63,224 nt of DNA, from positions 1-63,224 of the forward strand of contig PJER01000013.1 in assembly GCA_002825465.1 (NCBI GenBank). The letters run 5' to 3'. Made by a program: the position numbers and the translations under genes. Each line of letters opens with the position of its first letter. The stretch's first letter is position 1. The stretch is from Candidatus Thorarchaeota archaeon MP8T_1 (GTDB lineage: Archaea; Asgardarchaeota; Thorarchaeia; Thorarchaeales; Thorarchaeaceae). Of this stretch, positions 1 through 9,366 are shown one piece after another. The notes beneath the pieces are model-generated. The model saw only the letters and a program-made list of their open reading frames with translations. It made no database searches and had not been told where the DNA came from.

Positions 1-3000
1 ATTTCTGTTGTTGTACAAAACTCCATTCTAGTCATATCACAGTATGATCCTAGTAGATCATTGGATTCAGTAACTCTATCTGTCCCGGTGAGATTGTGGA
101 AATCTACTATGTAATCAGATGTGAAATACATTGTATACAACCCCTCACTATGATTTTGTGAGGCTGGACTGTATGTCGCCATGGTGTGTATATAATTGTT
201 CGAACCTTGGAGTCCATCAAAATAACTTCCTGTCAGGATATGACTGAGAGTTGAGTTTGTCTTCATAACTGACCAATGTGGTGTGTCTCCAAGTGAATTA
301 TCATGTTGATTCAATATGTATACATCACCATGATCATCCACATCAACCTCTTTCACTTCGATATCAAAAGAACCGGGACTGAAAGTCCAATCCCATTCCG
401 AGTATAGGCCAGTTTCAGCCTTCTTGTGTACTTCATCCTGAATAGAATCACCATTTGTATCTGGAGACCTAGGATTTGTATTACTCCAGTATTCCCAGTA
501 ATCATTGACTTCGTCATTATCCGAATATGCTTCTCTAGGATCTGAGAATACATGAATAGTGAACGGTGTATTGTTGTAGGTGAAGGTCACTTCCCATCCT
601 GCTATCTCTCTGTAATCTCGAAGTCCATCTCCATCCGAATCAATATTTTTCGGGTCGGTTCCATAGTGAACTTCCCATTCATCTGAGAGACCATCACCAT
701 CTTCATCAAAACTATCTGGATTGAGTCCATTGTCAATCTCGAACTTATCACTTAGACCATCCGCATCATAATCATAGCTCCAAGCTCTATATGATGGCTC
801 TTCAGTATCTAATAATCCGTCTGAATCGTGATCAAGGGGAGTAATTGCACTCCACTGCATAAAGCCATCAATAGTGCTTGGAAATACATCGAAATACAAT
901 GTTTGAAAAGCAGAAGTGTTCGAAATATCAGATGTATCAAAGTGATAACACCTATCTCCGAAGAGCCAGAATGGTCTATGATACCAGCGTGTGGTCAATC
1001 GCGCATAGTGATTGAATCGTACATTGAGTGGGAAGTTCACCATGGCGGTTCCTGGTGTCACAGTAAGTGTTGAATCACATGTATTCTCAACATAGTACCA
1101 CCCTGCAGAATCATAATTAATGGAATATCCTGAATATGTATCTGGAAGTCCTCCAGCGGGAATTGGGTATTCCTGCGTAGTAACTCTTGTACTTGTCGAG
1201 GATGAACCAGAGGGGAGTAAAGCTGTGAGCCAGGCGCCATTATAGCTTCTATCAATGTAAGACCAATCTTCTCCCGTTGCATTTAGTCCTGCAATTATCT
1301 GGGATTCGAAATTAATACTATCTCCAACATTAAAACCAAGTCCGTCCCAATCTTGAATCTCTACATCAGTTGAAACGATTGTGTAATACGGCGTGACATC
1401 ACAGGTGATGTGCGGGGGTCCAACAAATACTTCAGTTAGTAGTCTAGATAATTCACCAAGCCAGTTTCCAAAGATTGAACCTAATGCATAGATTATTCCT
1501 AACGCAACTGCAAAAACGGGAAATACTGTACCTATCGCCCAGATAGTAACTCCTATTATTATTGAGAGAACCGCTGATACGCTTCCGTATGTTGCACCAA
1601 CCTCAACACCAAGTCTACCACCAATTGCTTCTGCAATGGCTACACCTGCGTAGATTGAAAATCCAACATCTATTAGAATACCAAGAATAGCAAGTCCTGT
1701 GTCAAACTTACTCCAAAACTTCGGAGCTGCATCACCTGCTTTGTATGCTGATTGAATTCCCTTTACTGCATGAAATGCGTCGGTCAATGCCCAGCCTTCT
1801 TTCAGTAATCTAAAGAAAGTAGTAACTTTTCCAATGGTTACACTAAGAGACCTGAAGGATGATGTCATTTGTGACGAGAGTTTTGCGGATACGATTATAC
1901 CGATAGTTATCAAACTCGCAGCGACGGTTGATACTGTTGATGCTACTGACGAATCAGGAGGAGCAAAGTCCTTAGCATATTTGCCTTCTCCAGAAATTAC
2001 CTGTTCTCCAACATTCCAGACCATAATCAGACTTGTAAGGGCGATGTATGCATTATCATCCAATCCCCACTCATCCATTTCAAGAAAAATATCCTGTAGT
2101 GATTGTGCATCATTAGTTGATGTATTGTAGAAGTTTGTCTTCATTGCTTTGATTCTAGCTATAGGCTCAGATGTGATATCAATGAAACATGATGCATTGA
2201 AAAGGTACGTTCCTGGGAGGAATTCTGACAATTCGATAACTTTGGATTCTTCTTCGGTAGCTAGAATGATGGGAACATTAGTATTCTCAGGAAATAAATC
2301 TAAGAGATCAGGAAGGAGTGTATTACTCATCTCAGTCAGAGATTCATCTCGGTGTGAGAATTGCCAACTTGGACTGTTGATAGTAATACCGTGTGACACT
2401 AACAATGAGTCGATAGTGTCAATGTCGTATGTATTATTCCTCAGGAATGAAGCAGATAGTAGTATATTTGTTGCAATTGTCTGATTCTCATCTAAACTAT
2501 AGAAGAAACCGAGGTCTGATTTGGAGAACTCTTCAATCACAAGACCTGTACAATAGTATCTATCCGGATAGGTCATAAGGAGAGTTGTTTCAGACTCATA
2601 ATCTACTGATGCAACACTGAAAATTGAATCCGGCGTTAGCGTATCGCTTGTTGATAGATATCCATCTGGTTGTACTGTAACAAAGCATCCATCATAGGTC
2701 TGAAGAGCTACATAATCATCAGTAACATGTTGCAAAACAAAAGTCTCTTTTTCACCAACAGTGATATCTCCAACGATAATAGAGTCTTCTTCATCGATGG
2801 ATACATATTGCCCCGTACCCAGTCTAAGTGCTACTAGTCCATCACCAAGTTCTAGAAGAGTGAATTTGGTAGCTGATGCGCTTGTGTCATTAACAGTTAG
2901 TAATCCATTCCAAGTAAAAGTGAGTTCTTCATTCGCTAGTGTATACAGTGTTTGAACTTCATTGTCAGTTTCACCAAGAATTCTCCAATAAAACTCAATA

Positions 3001-3908
3001 TCCATAGATATACTGGTATCCAATGATTGAGGATAGAAAATTTTGGCTTTTAATGCAACAATATCATCTCTATTCCAAACTGGTAGTACCGGGACATACA
3101 TATAATCGTCTACAATGGTTATTCCATACTCCTCTACGAGAGTTTGATTCGGTAGATGATTAGTATGAATCTTGAGAATTGCTTGCGTGAATATATCATC
3201 CTTGGAATTATCAAGGTCCCTCATCATTCCTTCTTCATCATATGGCCAATCCCAGTGTTGGGTCACTAATTTGAGATGATTTTCGTTGCTTGGACGAAAT
3301 TGGAAATCAATGTATAATGGATTTCCATCACTCTCAATGTCAAGGTGGAATGATTCGCAAACGACTGATCTAGCAAAAGGCGACAAATCAACTATATCAT
3401 TTACATTATCTCCATCATTATCAGGATCCCAGACATTTGGGATCGAGTCTTGATCAATATCCTCGGTACTCACATCGAACTCATTTTTATCTGGGAATCC
3501 GTCAAAATTCGTATCCGGCTCGAGTGGGTCCGAATCATGAAATACCTCGAAATAATCACTCAGCGAGTCACAATCCGTGTCCGTAGAATTGAAATCCGTA
3601 CCAATAATTGCTTCAACTGGATCTGGTAACAAATCCAAATCTGAATCTGGAGTCCCTATGGGTGTAACATTAAGTAATGCTTCAACCAGTTCCCTTAGAG
3701 AATATGGTCGTTTTGGATCAATTTGTTCAGCTATTTGATGAAGTAGATTTTCCGGAGTTATCTTGTCATCTAATCTACTGTATGTTGGTTGATTAAAAAC
3801 TGACTCTATATCTGTAGAAATAAGTATTAGACCAATAACAAAAACAAGGAGTGACCTTGTAATTTGCTTAGTCGAAATATTAAATCTCCTGCTACTTCTC
3901 TCTCTCAA
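1..3908 (-). CDS. Giant secreted calcium-binding-repeat protein, C-terminus beyond window
   Basis: The reading frame is open from a TTG at 3908 down to base 1, at least 1302 codons, with no stop before the left edge. The start follows a GAGGAGGT ribosome site and an in-frame stop. Residues 1-40 form a signal peptide (basic, then LLVFVIGLILIS). Residues about 87-170 and 1025-1110 carry DxDxDG-type repeats such as DEDGDGLSDEWEV and DSDGDGLRDYREI, the thrombospondin-3/EF-like calcium-binding kind. Residues about 645-820 are hydrophobic and glycine/alanine rich (ILGILIDVGFSIYAGVAIAE), either membrane segments or a glycine-zipper-like region. The rest is beta-rich with no family I recognise. It is probably a cell-surface or extracellular protein. 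The frame was checked at several points and shows no frameshift. Function unknown. Confidence 0.85.
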   Translation of the reverse strand, partial: MRERSSRRFNISTKQITRSLLVFVIGLILISTDIESVFNQPTYSRLDDKITPENLLHQIAEQIDPKRPYSLRELVEALLNVTPIGTPDSDLDLLPDPVEAIIGTDFNSTDTDCDSLSDYFEVFHDSDPLEPDTNFDGFPDKNEFDVSTEDIDQDSIPNVWDPDNDGDNVNDIVDLSPFARSVVCESFHLDIESDGNPLYIDFQFRPSNENHLKLVTQHWDWPYDEEGMMRDLDNSKDDIFTQAILKIHTNHLPNQTLVEEYGITIVDDYMYVPVLPVWNRDDIVALKAKIFYPQSLDTSISMDIEFYWRILGETDNEVQTLYTLANEELTFTWNGLLTVNDTSASATKFTLLELGDGLVALRLGTGQYVSIDEEDSIIVGDITVGEKETFVLQHVTDDYVALQTYDGCFVTVQPDGYLSTSDTLTPDSIFSVASVDYESETTLLMTYPDRYYCTGLVIEEFSKSDLGFFYSLDENQTIATNILLSASFLRNNTYDIDTIDSLLVSHGITINSPSWQFSHRDESLTEMSNTLLPDLLDLFPENTNVPIILATEEESKVIELSEFLPGTYLFNASCFIDITSEPIARIKAMKTNFYNTSTNDAQSLQDIFLEMDEWGLDDNAYIALTSLIMVWNVGEQVISGEGKYAKDFAPPDSSVASTVSTVAASLITIGIIVSAKLSSQMTSSFRSLSVTIGKVTTFFRLLKEGWALTDAFHAVKGIQSAYKAGDAAPKFWSKFDTGLAILGILIDVGFSIYAGVAIAEAIGGRLGVEVGATYGSVSAVLSIIIGVTIWAIGTVFPVFAVALGIIYALGSIFGNWLGELSRLLTEVFVGPPHITCDVTPYYTIVSTDVEIQDWDGLGFNVGDSINFESQIIAGLNATGEDWSYIDRSYNGAWLTALLPSGSSSTSTRVTTQEYPIPAGGLPDTYSGYSINYDSAGWYYVENTCDSTLTVTPGTAMVNFPLNVRFNHYARLTTRWYHRPFWLFGDRCYHFDTSDISNTSAFQTLYFDVFPSTIDGFMQWSAITPLDHDSDGLLDTEEPSYRAWSYDYDADGLSDKFEIDNGLNPDSFDEDGDGLSDEWEVHYGTDPKNIDSDGDGLRDYREIAGWEVTFTYNNTPFTIHVFSDPREAYSDNDEVNDYWEYWSNTNPRSPDTNGDSIQDEVHKKAETGLYSEWDWTFSPGSFDIEVKEVDVDDHGDVYILNQHDNSLGDTPHWSVMKTNSTLSHILTGSYFDGLQGSNNYIHTMATYSPASQNHSEGLYTMYFTSDYIVDFHNLTGTDRVTESNDLLGSYCDMTRMEFCTTTE

Positions 3909-4123
3909 AAGTAACTAGACCTCCTCACGCGAATCATTCGAAAATGACTCCAAAGAACAGGAGTGAATCCAATATATATTAGTTGTTAAAATCCTTCGAC
4001 TATATTTTACAATAATGCTATTATATCTTCATAAGATTGTTATAGATTCACAATATCATAATAATTACGTAGGCAATGCTATTTCCATTAGAAGTGCGAG
4101 TTAAGTAAATACGAATGTAGTGA

Positions 4124-4159
4124 GATGCAGATGGAATCGTTTCCAATTTCATCTGCATC
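4124..4159 (-). terminator. Hairpin downstream of mtd
   Basis: Perfect 10-base arms, GATGCAGATG at 4124-4133 and CATCTGCATC at 4150-4159, extended by one wobble and three A/T pairs, form a stem-loop starting 29 bases after the mtd stop. No clear U-run follows on the minus strand. It could be a terminator or mRNA 3'-end structure for mtd, or an operator upstream of the giant secreted protein gene. Confidence 0.5.
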
Positions 4160-4188
4160 ATAGAATTACCATATTTTATTCTAAAATC

Positions 4189-5052
4189 TTAGACTGGTTT
4201 TTCGCTAAGCTTGGTTTTCTTCTGGACCTTGCCTGATGATCCATGAGGAGTACGCAGGACTGTGTCATGCATTTTCTCTATCTCTCGTGCTTCATCAGCT
4301 AGTTTCGCAGCCGCTCTAAGCAATTCATGGGCAGCAGCCGCTGCTGGAACATATACTGCAGGATCTTGCTCTTTAAAGCATGCAGTTGTTGTGATATCCG
4401 CAACCGATTCTGACATCTTCAGAGCAGCATATGCTTTTGCATAAGCATAAGGATTAGTGAATCCCGCATGTTCTAATGCATCTTCTACATTCAGTTCGAT
4501 TGTTGGGAGTTTCAGTGCCTTCTTGGCTTTCAAACTCTCCGTTAACTTATCAATCTCTGTTTGGACAAGACGCATTACACCAGTACATGAAAGAACCTTG
4601 ATTAGCTCAGCATTGAAGATTGCCATCTCAGTTGGATCAAGGAACTCCTTTCGTGCACCAATCATGGGATCCATTGGTAGGATGATATATCCACTCCCTT
4701 CAGGAACTACCATTATTTTCTTTCCAGTGTCATCTTTCTGTTGGAATGCTTTCTTTGATGGTCCATCTGAAATAGTGACAATAGGTATTTTCTTTTCCAG
4801 AAGTATCTCTCGCGCTTTTGTTGGTCCTGCGACAGAAGCATTCGGACTTACAATAAGGACCAATTCAGGTTCCATGGCTACAAGATTATTTGTAGCTTCC
4901 ACACACATCTCTGGATTCATGCTCGCGCCGCTTGTCACTACTCGAACATCAATATCTTTTCTTTCAGCTCGCTCATCGAGTAATAAATCAAGGAGCGGTG
5001 CTGCACCAATACATCCAAGTTTTAGGATTCCGATTCTAACTAAATCAGACAT
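4189..5052 (-). CDS. mtd: F420-dependent methylene-H4MPT dehydrogenase
   Basis: Mtd reversibly reduces methenyl-H4MPT to methylene-H4MPT with reduced F420 in the archaeal methyl branch of the Wood-Ljungdahl pathway; it is cytosolic. The protein starts MSDLVRIGILKLGCIG and has the family's VRVVTSGASMNPE, SPNASVAGP and SDGPSKKAF segments, at about the usual length (~287 residues). The ATG at 5052 is preferred because GGAGG precedes it; an upstream in-frame ATG at 5076 has no such site. It lies 110 bases behind the CoA-transferase gene on the same strand, so it may be read from its own promoter. Its substrate would come from Mch, encoded at 30631-31578. Confidence 0.93.
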   Translation of the reverse strand: MSDLVRIGILKLGCIGAAPLLDLLLDERAERKDIDVRVVTSGASMNPEMCVEATNNLVAMEPELVLIVSPNASVAGPTKAREILLEKKIPIVTISDGPSKKAFQQKDDTGKKIMVVPEGSGYIILPMDPMIGARKEFLDPTEMAIFNAELIKVLSCTGVMRLVQTEIDKLTESLKAKKALKLPTIELNVEDALEHAGFTNPYAYAKAYAALKMSESVADITTTACFKEQDPAVYVPAAAAAHELLRAAAKLADEAREIEKMHDTVLRTPHGSSGKVQKKTKLSEKPV

Positions 5053-5162
5053 AATTAATCCTCCACTAAACATCACGAGTCTACAGTGCCATCATAAAAC
5101 GATTTTGCTTTCCATTTTTTATGATTGATTCAGCAAAAGAAGAATGTAATATCAAGAAATAA

Positions 5163-7052
5163 TCATAGTCTTAGAATGAAGGTATATTGATTATCTTCGA
5201 TACTCAGTTTACTCTGCATTACCTTCCCTGTTCTATGGATGAAATTGATCATCGGAACGTTCTTTGGATGTACATATGCAATGAACGCATTAACACCCTT
5301 GCTTTTTGCGATACGCATCATTTGATTGAGGAGAAATGTTCCGATTCCTCGATTCTGATATCCATCTTGAACAAGCAATGCGAATTCTGCTTGATTTGTA
5401 CTTCTCTCAAGGAGATATCTTCCTGCCCCAACTATTTTCTCACATTCACCATCTTTTTCGTCCCCTACAACTGCGACAAGTGAGATATCTTCATCTTGAT
5501 CGACATAGTAGAACTCCTGTAGAGTTCGGCGTTGGAGACTCACAAGTGGCGTAAGAAATCTGAAGAAAATCGAATCTTCACCCAATCCGTAAAAGAGATC
5601 TTTAATTCGGTCACTATCATCAGGTCTAATTAATCGGACACGAATGTTTAATGGTCCATCATCCATCTCAATTTCAGTGACAGCCTCATACTCTATTGGG
5701 AAATAAGTACCACGAGACAGAAATGGTACTTGATCTTCAAAGACGTACTTCATTTCTTTTGCTGCTTCTAGGAGTTCATTTCTAAAGCTTGGATGAGCTA
5801 TAGCTATGAGTGATAAAACTCGTTCACGGATTGTTCTTCCACGGAGAGTCGCAAGACCATATTCAGTGATGATTACATCGACATCTCCTCTTGTGGTAAC
5901 AACTCCTGCTCCTAGACTTAGATGCGGGACAATTTTAGAAACAGCTCCTTCCATTGCTGTCGATTTCAGGCAAATAATAGCCTTGCCGCCTTTTGATTCT
6001 GCTGCACCACGGATGAAATCAACTTGCCCAACAATTCCGCTGTAGAACTCGTGACCGATTGAATCTGCAACTACTTGGCCTGTCAAATCGACTTCGAATG
6101 CAGAGTTGAATGCAATCATTTTGCTATTTTGTGCAATGATGCTTGGATTGTTGACGTATGATGTTTCACGAAACTCAAAGATTGGATTATTATTTACATA
6201 ATCGTATAGCTTCTTTGTCCCCATTGCAAAACTGGAAATGACTTTATCTTTGTTAATATTCTTCTTTCGATTATTAATAACTCCGCTCTCTATCATGTCG
6301 ATCATTTTATCGCTGAAAGTTTCTCCATGGAAACCTAGGTCTCTTACATCTGACTTGAGTAAATTATCTAAAATTGATGTGGAAATTCCATCAATACCCA
6401 GTGATAGCGTTGACTCGTTCTCGATTAAATTCGCTGCGTATTCGCCAATCTTCTTACTACGCTCACTGGTATTTGGTGGCTCAAATTCCAATAATGGTTC
6501 AGTGAATGGAACGAGGTAGTCGATATCTCGAACACTTACATATGAATCACCATGAGTTACTGGCATCTTTTCATTCACTTGAGCAATTACTAGATCTGCA
6601 TTATCAACTCCAGTTTTTGTCACATCTACAGAGATACCAAGTGAGCAATATCCATATTCATCTGGAGGGCTCACTTGGACAAGTGCTACATCAAGTGGAA
6701 TTCTTCCAGTGTTGAAGAAAAGTGGAATATCTGATAGATAGGCTGGAGTATAGTCTGCACGCCCTTCTCGAACAGCCGCACGGATATTATCAGAAACAAA
6801 GAATGTATTATGTCTGAATTGTGATTGGAATTTCGGATCTGCTGAAGGTGTGTTACCAAGGGTGAAAAGATGAACAATCTCATTGTCAGACATTTTATTT
6901 GCTGCTTTTGCCAGCTCTTGAACTAGATGATAAGGAACACCGCAACCAGTTCCAAGGAAGATTCGAGTCCCTCTTCGAATCTTGGATATTGCGACTTTAG
7001 CTGATACAATTTTTTCCTTGTACTTGTTCATCCAATCTTCTTGAACAACCAT
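5163..7052 (-). CDS. Acetyl-CoA hydrolase/CoA-transferase fused to a GNAT acetyltransferase
   Basis: Residues 1-450 are a class I CoA transferase of the acetyl-CoA hydrolase/4-hydroxybutyrate CoA-transferase family, with the probable covalent-intermediate glutamate E244 in FHGETFSDKM and the EYGLATLRGRTIRER signature. Residues about 470-629 are a GNAT domain with the acetyl-CoA loop QNRGIG near 566-571. This two-domain layout also occurs in bacteria. The likely job is to exchange or release acetyl-CoA made by ACS; the GNAT half may acetylate a protein or small molecule, but its substrate is unknown. The gene follows cooC by 40 bases in the cdh operon, which supports a role in acetate/acetyl-CoA flux. 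The ATG at 7052 has GGTGGG seven bases upstream. Confidence 0.88.
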   Translation of the reverse strand: MVVQEDWMNKYKEKIVSAKVAISKIRRGTRIFLGTGCGVPYHLVQELAKAANKMSDNEIVHLFTLGNTPSADPKFQSQFRHNTFFVSDNIRAAVREGRADYTPAYLSDIPLFFNTGRIPLDVALVQVSPPDEYGYCSLGISVDVTKTGVDNADLVIAQVNEKMPVTHGDSYVSVRDIDYLVPFTEPLLEFEPPNTSERSKKIGEYAANLIENESTLSLGIDGISTSILDNLLKSDVRDLGFHGETFSDKMIDMIESGVINNRKKNINKDKVISSFAMGTKKLYDYVNNNPIFEFRETSYVNNPSIIAQNSKMIAFNSAFEVDLTGQVVADSIGHEFYSGIVGQVDFIRGAAESKGGKAIICLKSTAMEGAVSKIVPHLSLGAGVVTTRGDVDVIITEYGLATLRGRTIRERVLSLIAIAHPSFRNELLEAAKEMKYVFEDQVPFLSRGTYFPIEYEAVTEIEMDDGPLNIRVRLIRPDDSDRIKDLFYGLGEDSIFFRFLTPLVSLQRRTLQEFYYVDQDEDISLVAVVGDEKDGECEKIVGAGRYLLERSTNQAEFALLVQDGYQNRGIGTFLLNQMMRIAKSKGVNAFIAYVHPKNVPMINFIHRTGKVMQSKLSIEDNQYTFILRL

Positions 7053-7092
7053 TCAATATCCCACCATTATTCATTGTTCCGTTTAGAATTAT

Positions 7093-7908
7093 CTAAGATT
7101 CCTTTCCCAACAGCTTGAGAAGTGTGGCATCACCAAGTAGTCCAAGTTTCTCAGTGATGTTTTCAACTGCTTTAACTGCAGGTGAGTTAGATGGAAGTGA
7201 AGTGAGTGGTTCACCTTGATAATTCGCTTTTGAGAGGTCGTCATCAGATGGAATCATTCCCAATAGCTCCAATCCTTGTTCCTCCAGTTTTTGTCTCAAA
7301 TCTTCTTCCATCCCCTCAGGGAACCTGTTTCCAATTACTATAATTCGCTTGAATTCTATATGGACCTCCTTCGCTAGGTCTCTTATCCGAAGAGCCGCTT
7401 CAAAAGCAGCTCTTGAAGCATCGACTACAATAATGAGGATATCCACATTCCTGTTTGTCCTTCGACTAAGATGTTCAAGACCTGCACTCATATCCATGAG
7501 AGTTATCTCGTAGTTCTGACTCAATCTATCTAGAATTTGTGTTAGAAGTCTGTTAACAAAACAGTAGCATCCTTCACCCTCGGTCCGTCCCATGGCGAGG
7601 AAATCAAATTTGTCTCCTTCAATAAGTGCTTCAAAGATTTCTCCTTCAAGCACATCTTGTTTTGTCACTGATCCAGAAATTGCTCCGTCATCTATACTCT
7701 TTCGTAGTTTAGTAGCAATGGAACCCACAGTGTCTGGTACTTCTATCCCAAGTGCTCTTGGTAGATTCAAGACTGGGTCCGCGTCGACAACAAGAAGGTC
7801 TCTTTTTGTCTTCTCCATTAGAGTACGGGTGAGTAGGGCAGTTGTTGTAGTCTTCCCTACACCACCTTTGCCGGATACAGAGATTACTAAGCGCTCTCTC
7901 ATAGTCAT
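7093..7908 (-). CDS. cooC: CooC-type nickel-insertion ATPase, copy 1
   Basis: This is a MinD/ParA-like P-loop ATPase with the deviant Walker A KGGVGKTTTT near the N-terminus, DADPVLNLPRALG, and a CxC pair in EGCYCFVN. CooC proteins dimerise and deliver nickel to the C-cluster of CO dehydrogenase. It directly follows cdhE and precedes the CoA-transferase fusion. A second paralogue lies at 15038-15835 upstream of cdhA, so maturation may be split between the two, for example CODH versus the ACS A-cluster; that is inference. Start could be 7908 or the ATG two codons inside (7902); both follow AGGA. Confidence 0.85.
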   Translation of the reverse strand: MTMRERLVISVSGKGGVGKTTTTALLTRTLMEKTKRDLLVVDADPVLNLPRALGIEVPDTVGSIATKLRKSIDDGAISGSVTKQDVLEGEIFEALIEGDKFDFLAMGRTEGEGCYCFVNRLLTQILDRLSQNYEITLMDMSAGLEHLSRRTNRNVDILIIVVDASRAAFEAALRIRDLAKEVHIEFKRIIVIGNRFPEGMEEDLRQKLEEQGLELLGMIPSDDDLSKANYQGEPLTSLPSNSPAVKAVENITEKLGLLGDATLLKLLGKES

Positions 7909-7928
7909 TTTTCCTATGTTCTTTTTTT

Positions 7929-7952
7929 GATACTAACTAATTAGTAAGTATC
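7929..7952. repeat. Near-perfect 24-base palindrome between cdhE and cooC
   Basis: Outer arms GATACT/AGTATC enclose the perfect core ACTAATTAGT; only one symmetric pair in the 24 bases fails to match. It overlaps the cdhE stop and is flanked on the plus strand by a run of seven T. On the mRNA it would be a stem-loop between cdhE and cooC, possibly a processing or attenuation element; as DNA it could be an operator. Confidence 0.5.
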
Positions 7953-9366
7953 ATTCTTCTTTCCATTTTCCTTCTTGTAGGTATTTCGGAATGCCACTGG
8001 AGTCTCGAGGTCCAACCTTTACTGTCCATCCAGATGCCTCTTCAGTTTCACCACTGATTCGTGCAGCCATTCCTGGACTAATGAGGATTCGATGGTTTAC
8101 TTTTTCAGCTACACCATATTCCTCTAAGGTTTCTGCTACTTTCTCTGCAGTGAGTTTTCTTCCAGCAGTAGCTGACTGTACACTCATACCTTCAGTATCA
8201 ACAACGACTAGATATGCTGTTGAACCACCTTGTTTGATATCACTCTCTACGGTGAAGTACGTCAATGCAAAGTTTGTAGTGTACATCACAGGTGAATCCG
8301 GACCAACTTCGCCGAATTCCTTCAATCCTGCTTCTACAGCGACAGGTTTCACTGGATCTGTATATAGATTGCTTCGCAGGAATGTTGTTGGAAGATTAGT
8401 CCACATATCAAGACTATGAAGGATAATGAGATCTGCATATCTGACAATCAGTGCAGCTGCTGTCAGCACCTCATTCCACTTTGTTAACTCTGGAGCTTCA
8501 CCTTCTCGATGATCAGCCCAGACTGATATTGGTGTTGCCAAAGTTGGATAGCCTAGAAGCTCGTTTTCGTCGTTTATCACCGATCTTCGGATTTGTGTGA
8601 AGTAATCAACAGTTGTTCCGAGAGCTGTTGTGCTCATCGTTCCTGGGTCTAGAACGATGTCTTCAAGCCCCATTGCACGTAATGTGCTAACCAGTGATGA
8701 GAGATTATCAAGACTCCCAGGTGCATATGCAACAATAGGTAGATTGTGCTTTTGAGCAATCTCTCCAACTTCTGCCCAATTATCCATTGTAGCGGCATAT
8801 AGAAGCGGTCTTTTGTTCGCGATTGCTTTGGCAGCTGCCCCAAGCATCTCTGCATTCAAAGAACAGAGCATTATAGGCCAGTCTGACAATTCCGCAATCT
8901 TCTTTGCAGCATCAGCAAATGTCTTTGGATCTTGAGAAACACCTCTCAAAGCAATTCCATCAAGACGAAGGTTGGTTCCGATATAGACATAGGTCCATTC
9001 TTCTATTGCTTTGATTCTCGCGGCAAGCGCATCACTCGCAAGATTGTCTGGGACATCAATGAAGAATGCTGTAGGATTTGAATAACGCAAATCATGTCTA
9101 TAGAGAACAAGTTTTCCTCCAATACTGGATGCATTTTCTCCCACGCCGATGACGACTTCTCTGACTGGTGGACGAACGAGAACTTGTAATTTCTCTAGTT
9201 TCTTTGCATATTTAGATTCTGCAAATAGTGGTGTGCATGCTTTCAATTTGACAGTATGTTCTGCCATCTTTGTGGCAAACGCCATGCAGTTTGCTTCACC
9301 ACACTCCTTACAATTAGTCCCTGGAAGCAGGGGGTATATCTCTAATGGACCTGGTAGCTTAGCCAT
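7951..9366 (-). CDS. cdhE: CODH/ACS gamma subunit (corrinoid Fe-S protein, large)
   Basis: CdhE is the large subunit of the corrinoid iron-sulfur protein that carries the methyl group from H4MPT to acetyl-CoA synthase. The N-terminal [4Fe-4S] motif is intact (LPGTNCKECGEANCMAFA then KACTPL), followed by a TIM-barrel-like domain and a C-terminal cobalamin-binding domain (near SVQSATAGRKLTAEKVAETL). Length 471 fits the family. It abuts cdhD with no intergenic base and has a GGAGGGAGC ribosome site. Cytosolic complex with CdhD. Confidence 0.95.
   Translation of the reverse strand: MAKLPGPLEIYPLLPGTNCKECGEANCMAFATKMAEHTVKLKACTPLFAESKYAKKLEKLQVLVRPPVREVVIGVGENASSIGGKLVLYRHDLRYSNPTAFFIDVPDNLASDALAARIKAIEEWTYVYIGTNLRLDGIALRGVSQDPKTFADAAKKIAELSDWPIMLCSLNAEMLGAAAKAIANKRPLLYAATMDNWAEVGEIAQKHNLPIVAYAPGSLDNLSSLVSTLRAMGLEDIVLDPGTMSTTALGTTVDYFTQIRRSVINDENELLGYPTLATPISVWADHREGEAPELTKWNEVLTAAALIVRYADLIILHSLDMWTNLPTTFLRSNLYTDPVKPVAVEAGLKEFGEVGPDSPVMYTTNFALTYFTVESDIKQGGSTAYLVVVDTEGMSVQSATAGRKLTAEKVAETLEEYGVAEKVNHRILISPGMAARISGETEEASGWTVKVGPRDSSGIPKYLQEGKWKEE

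Noticed and set aside
1834..2484. Plus-strand open frames of 98 and 111 codons
   Set aside because: They are shadows of the long minus-strand secreted-protein frame, which stays open here and has a consistent protein pattern.
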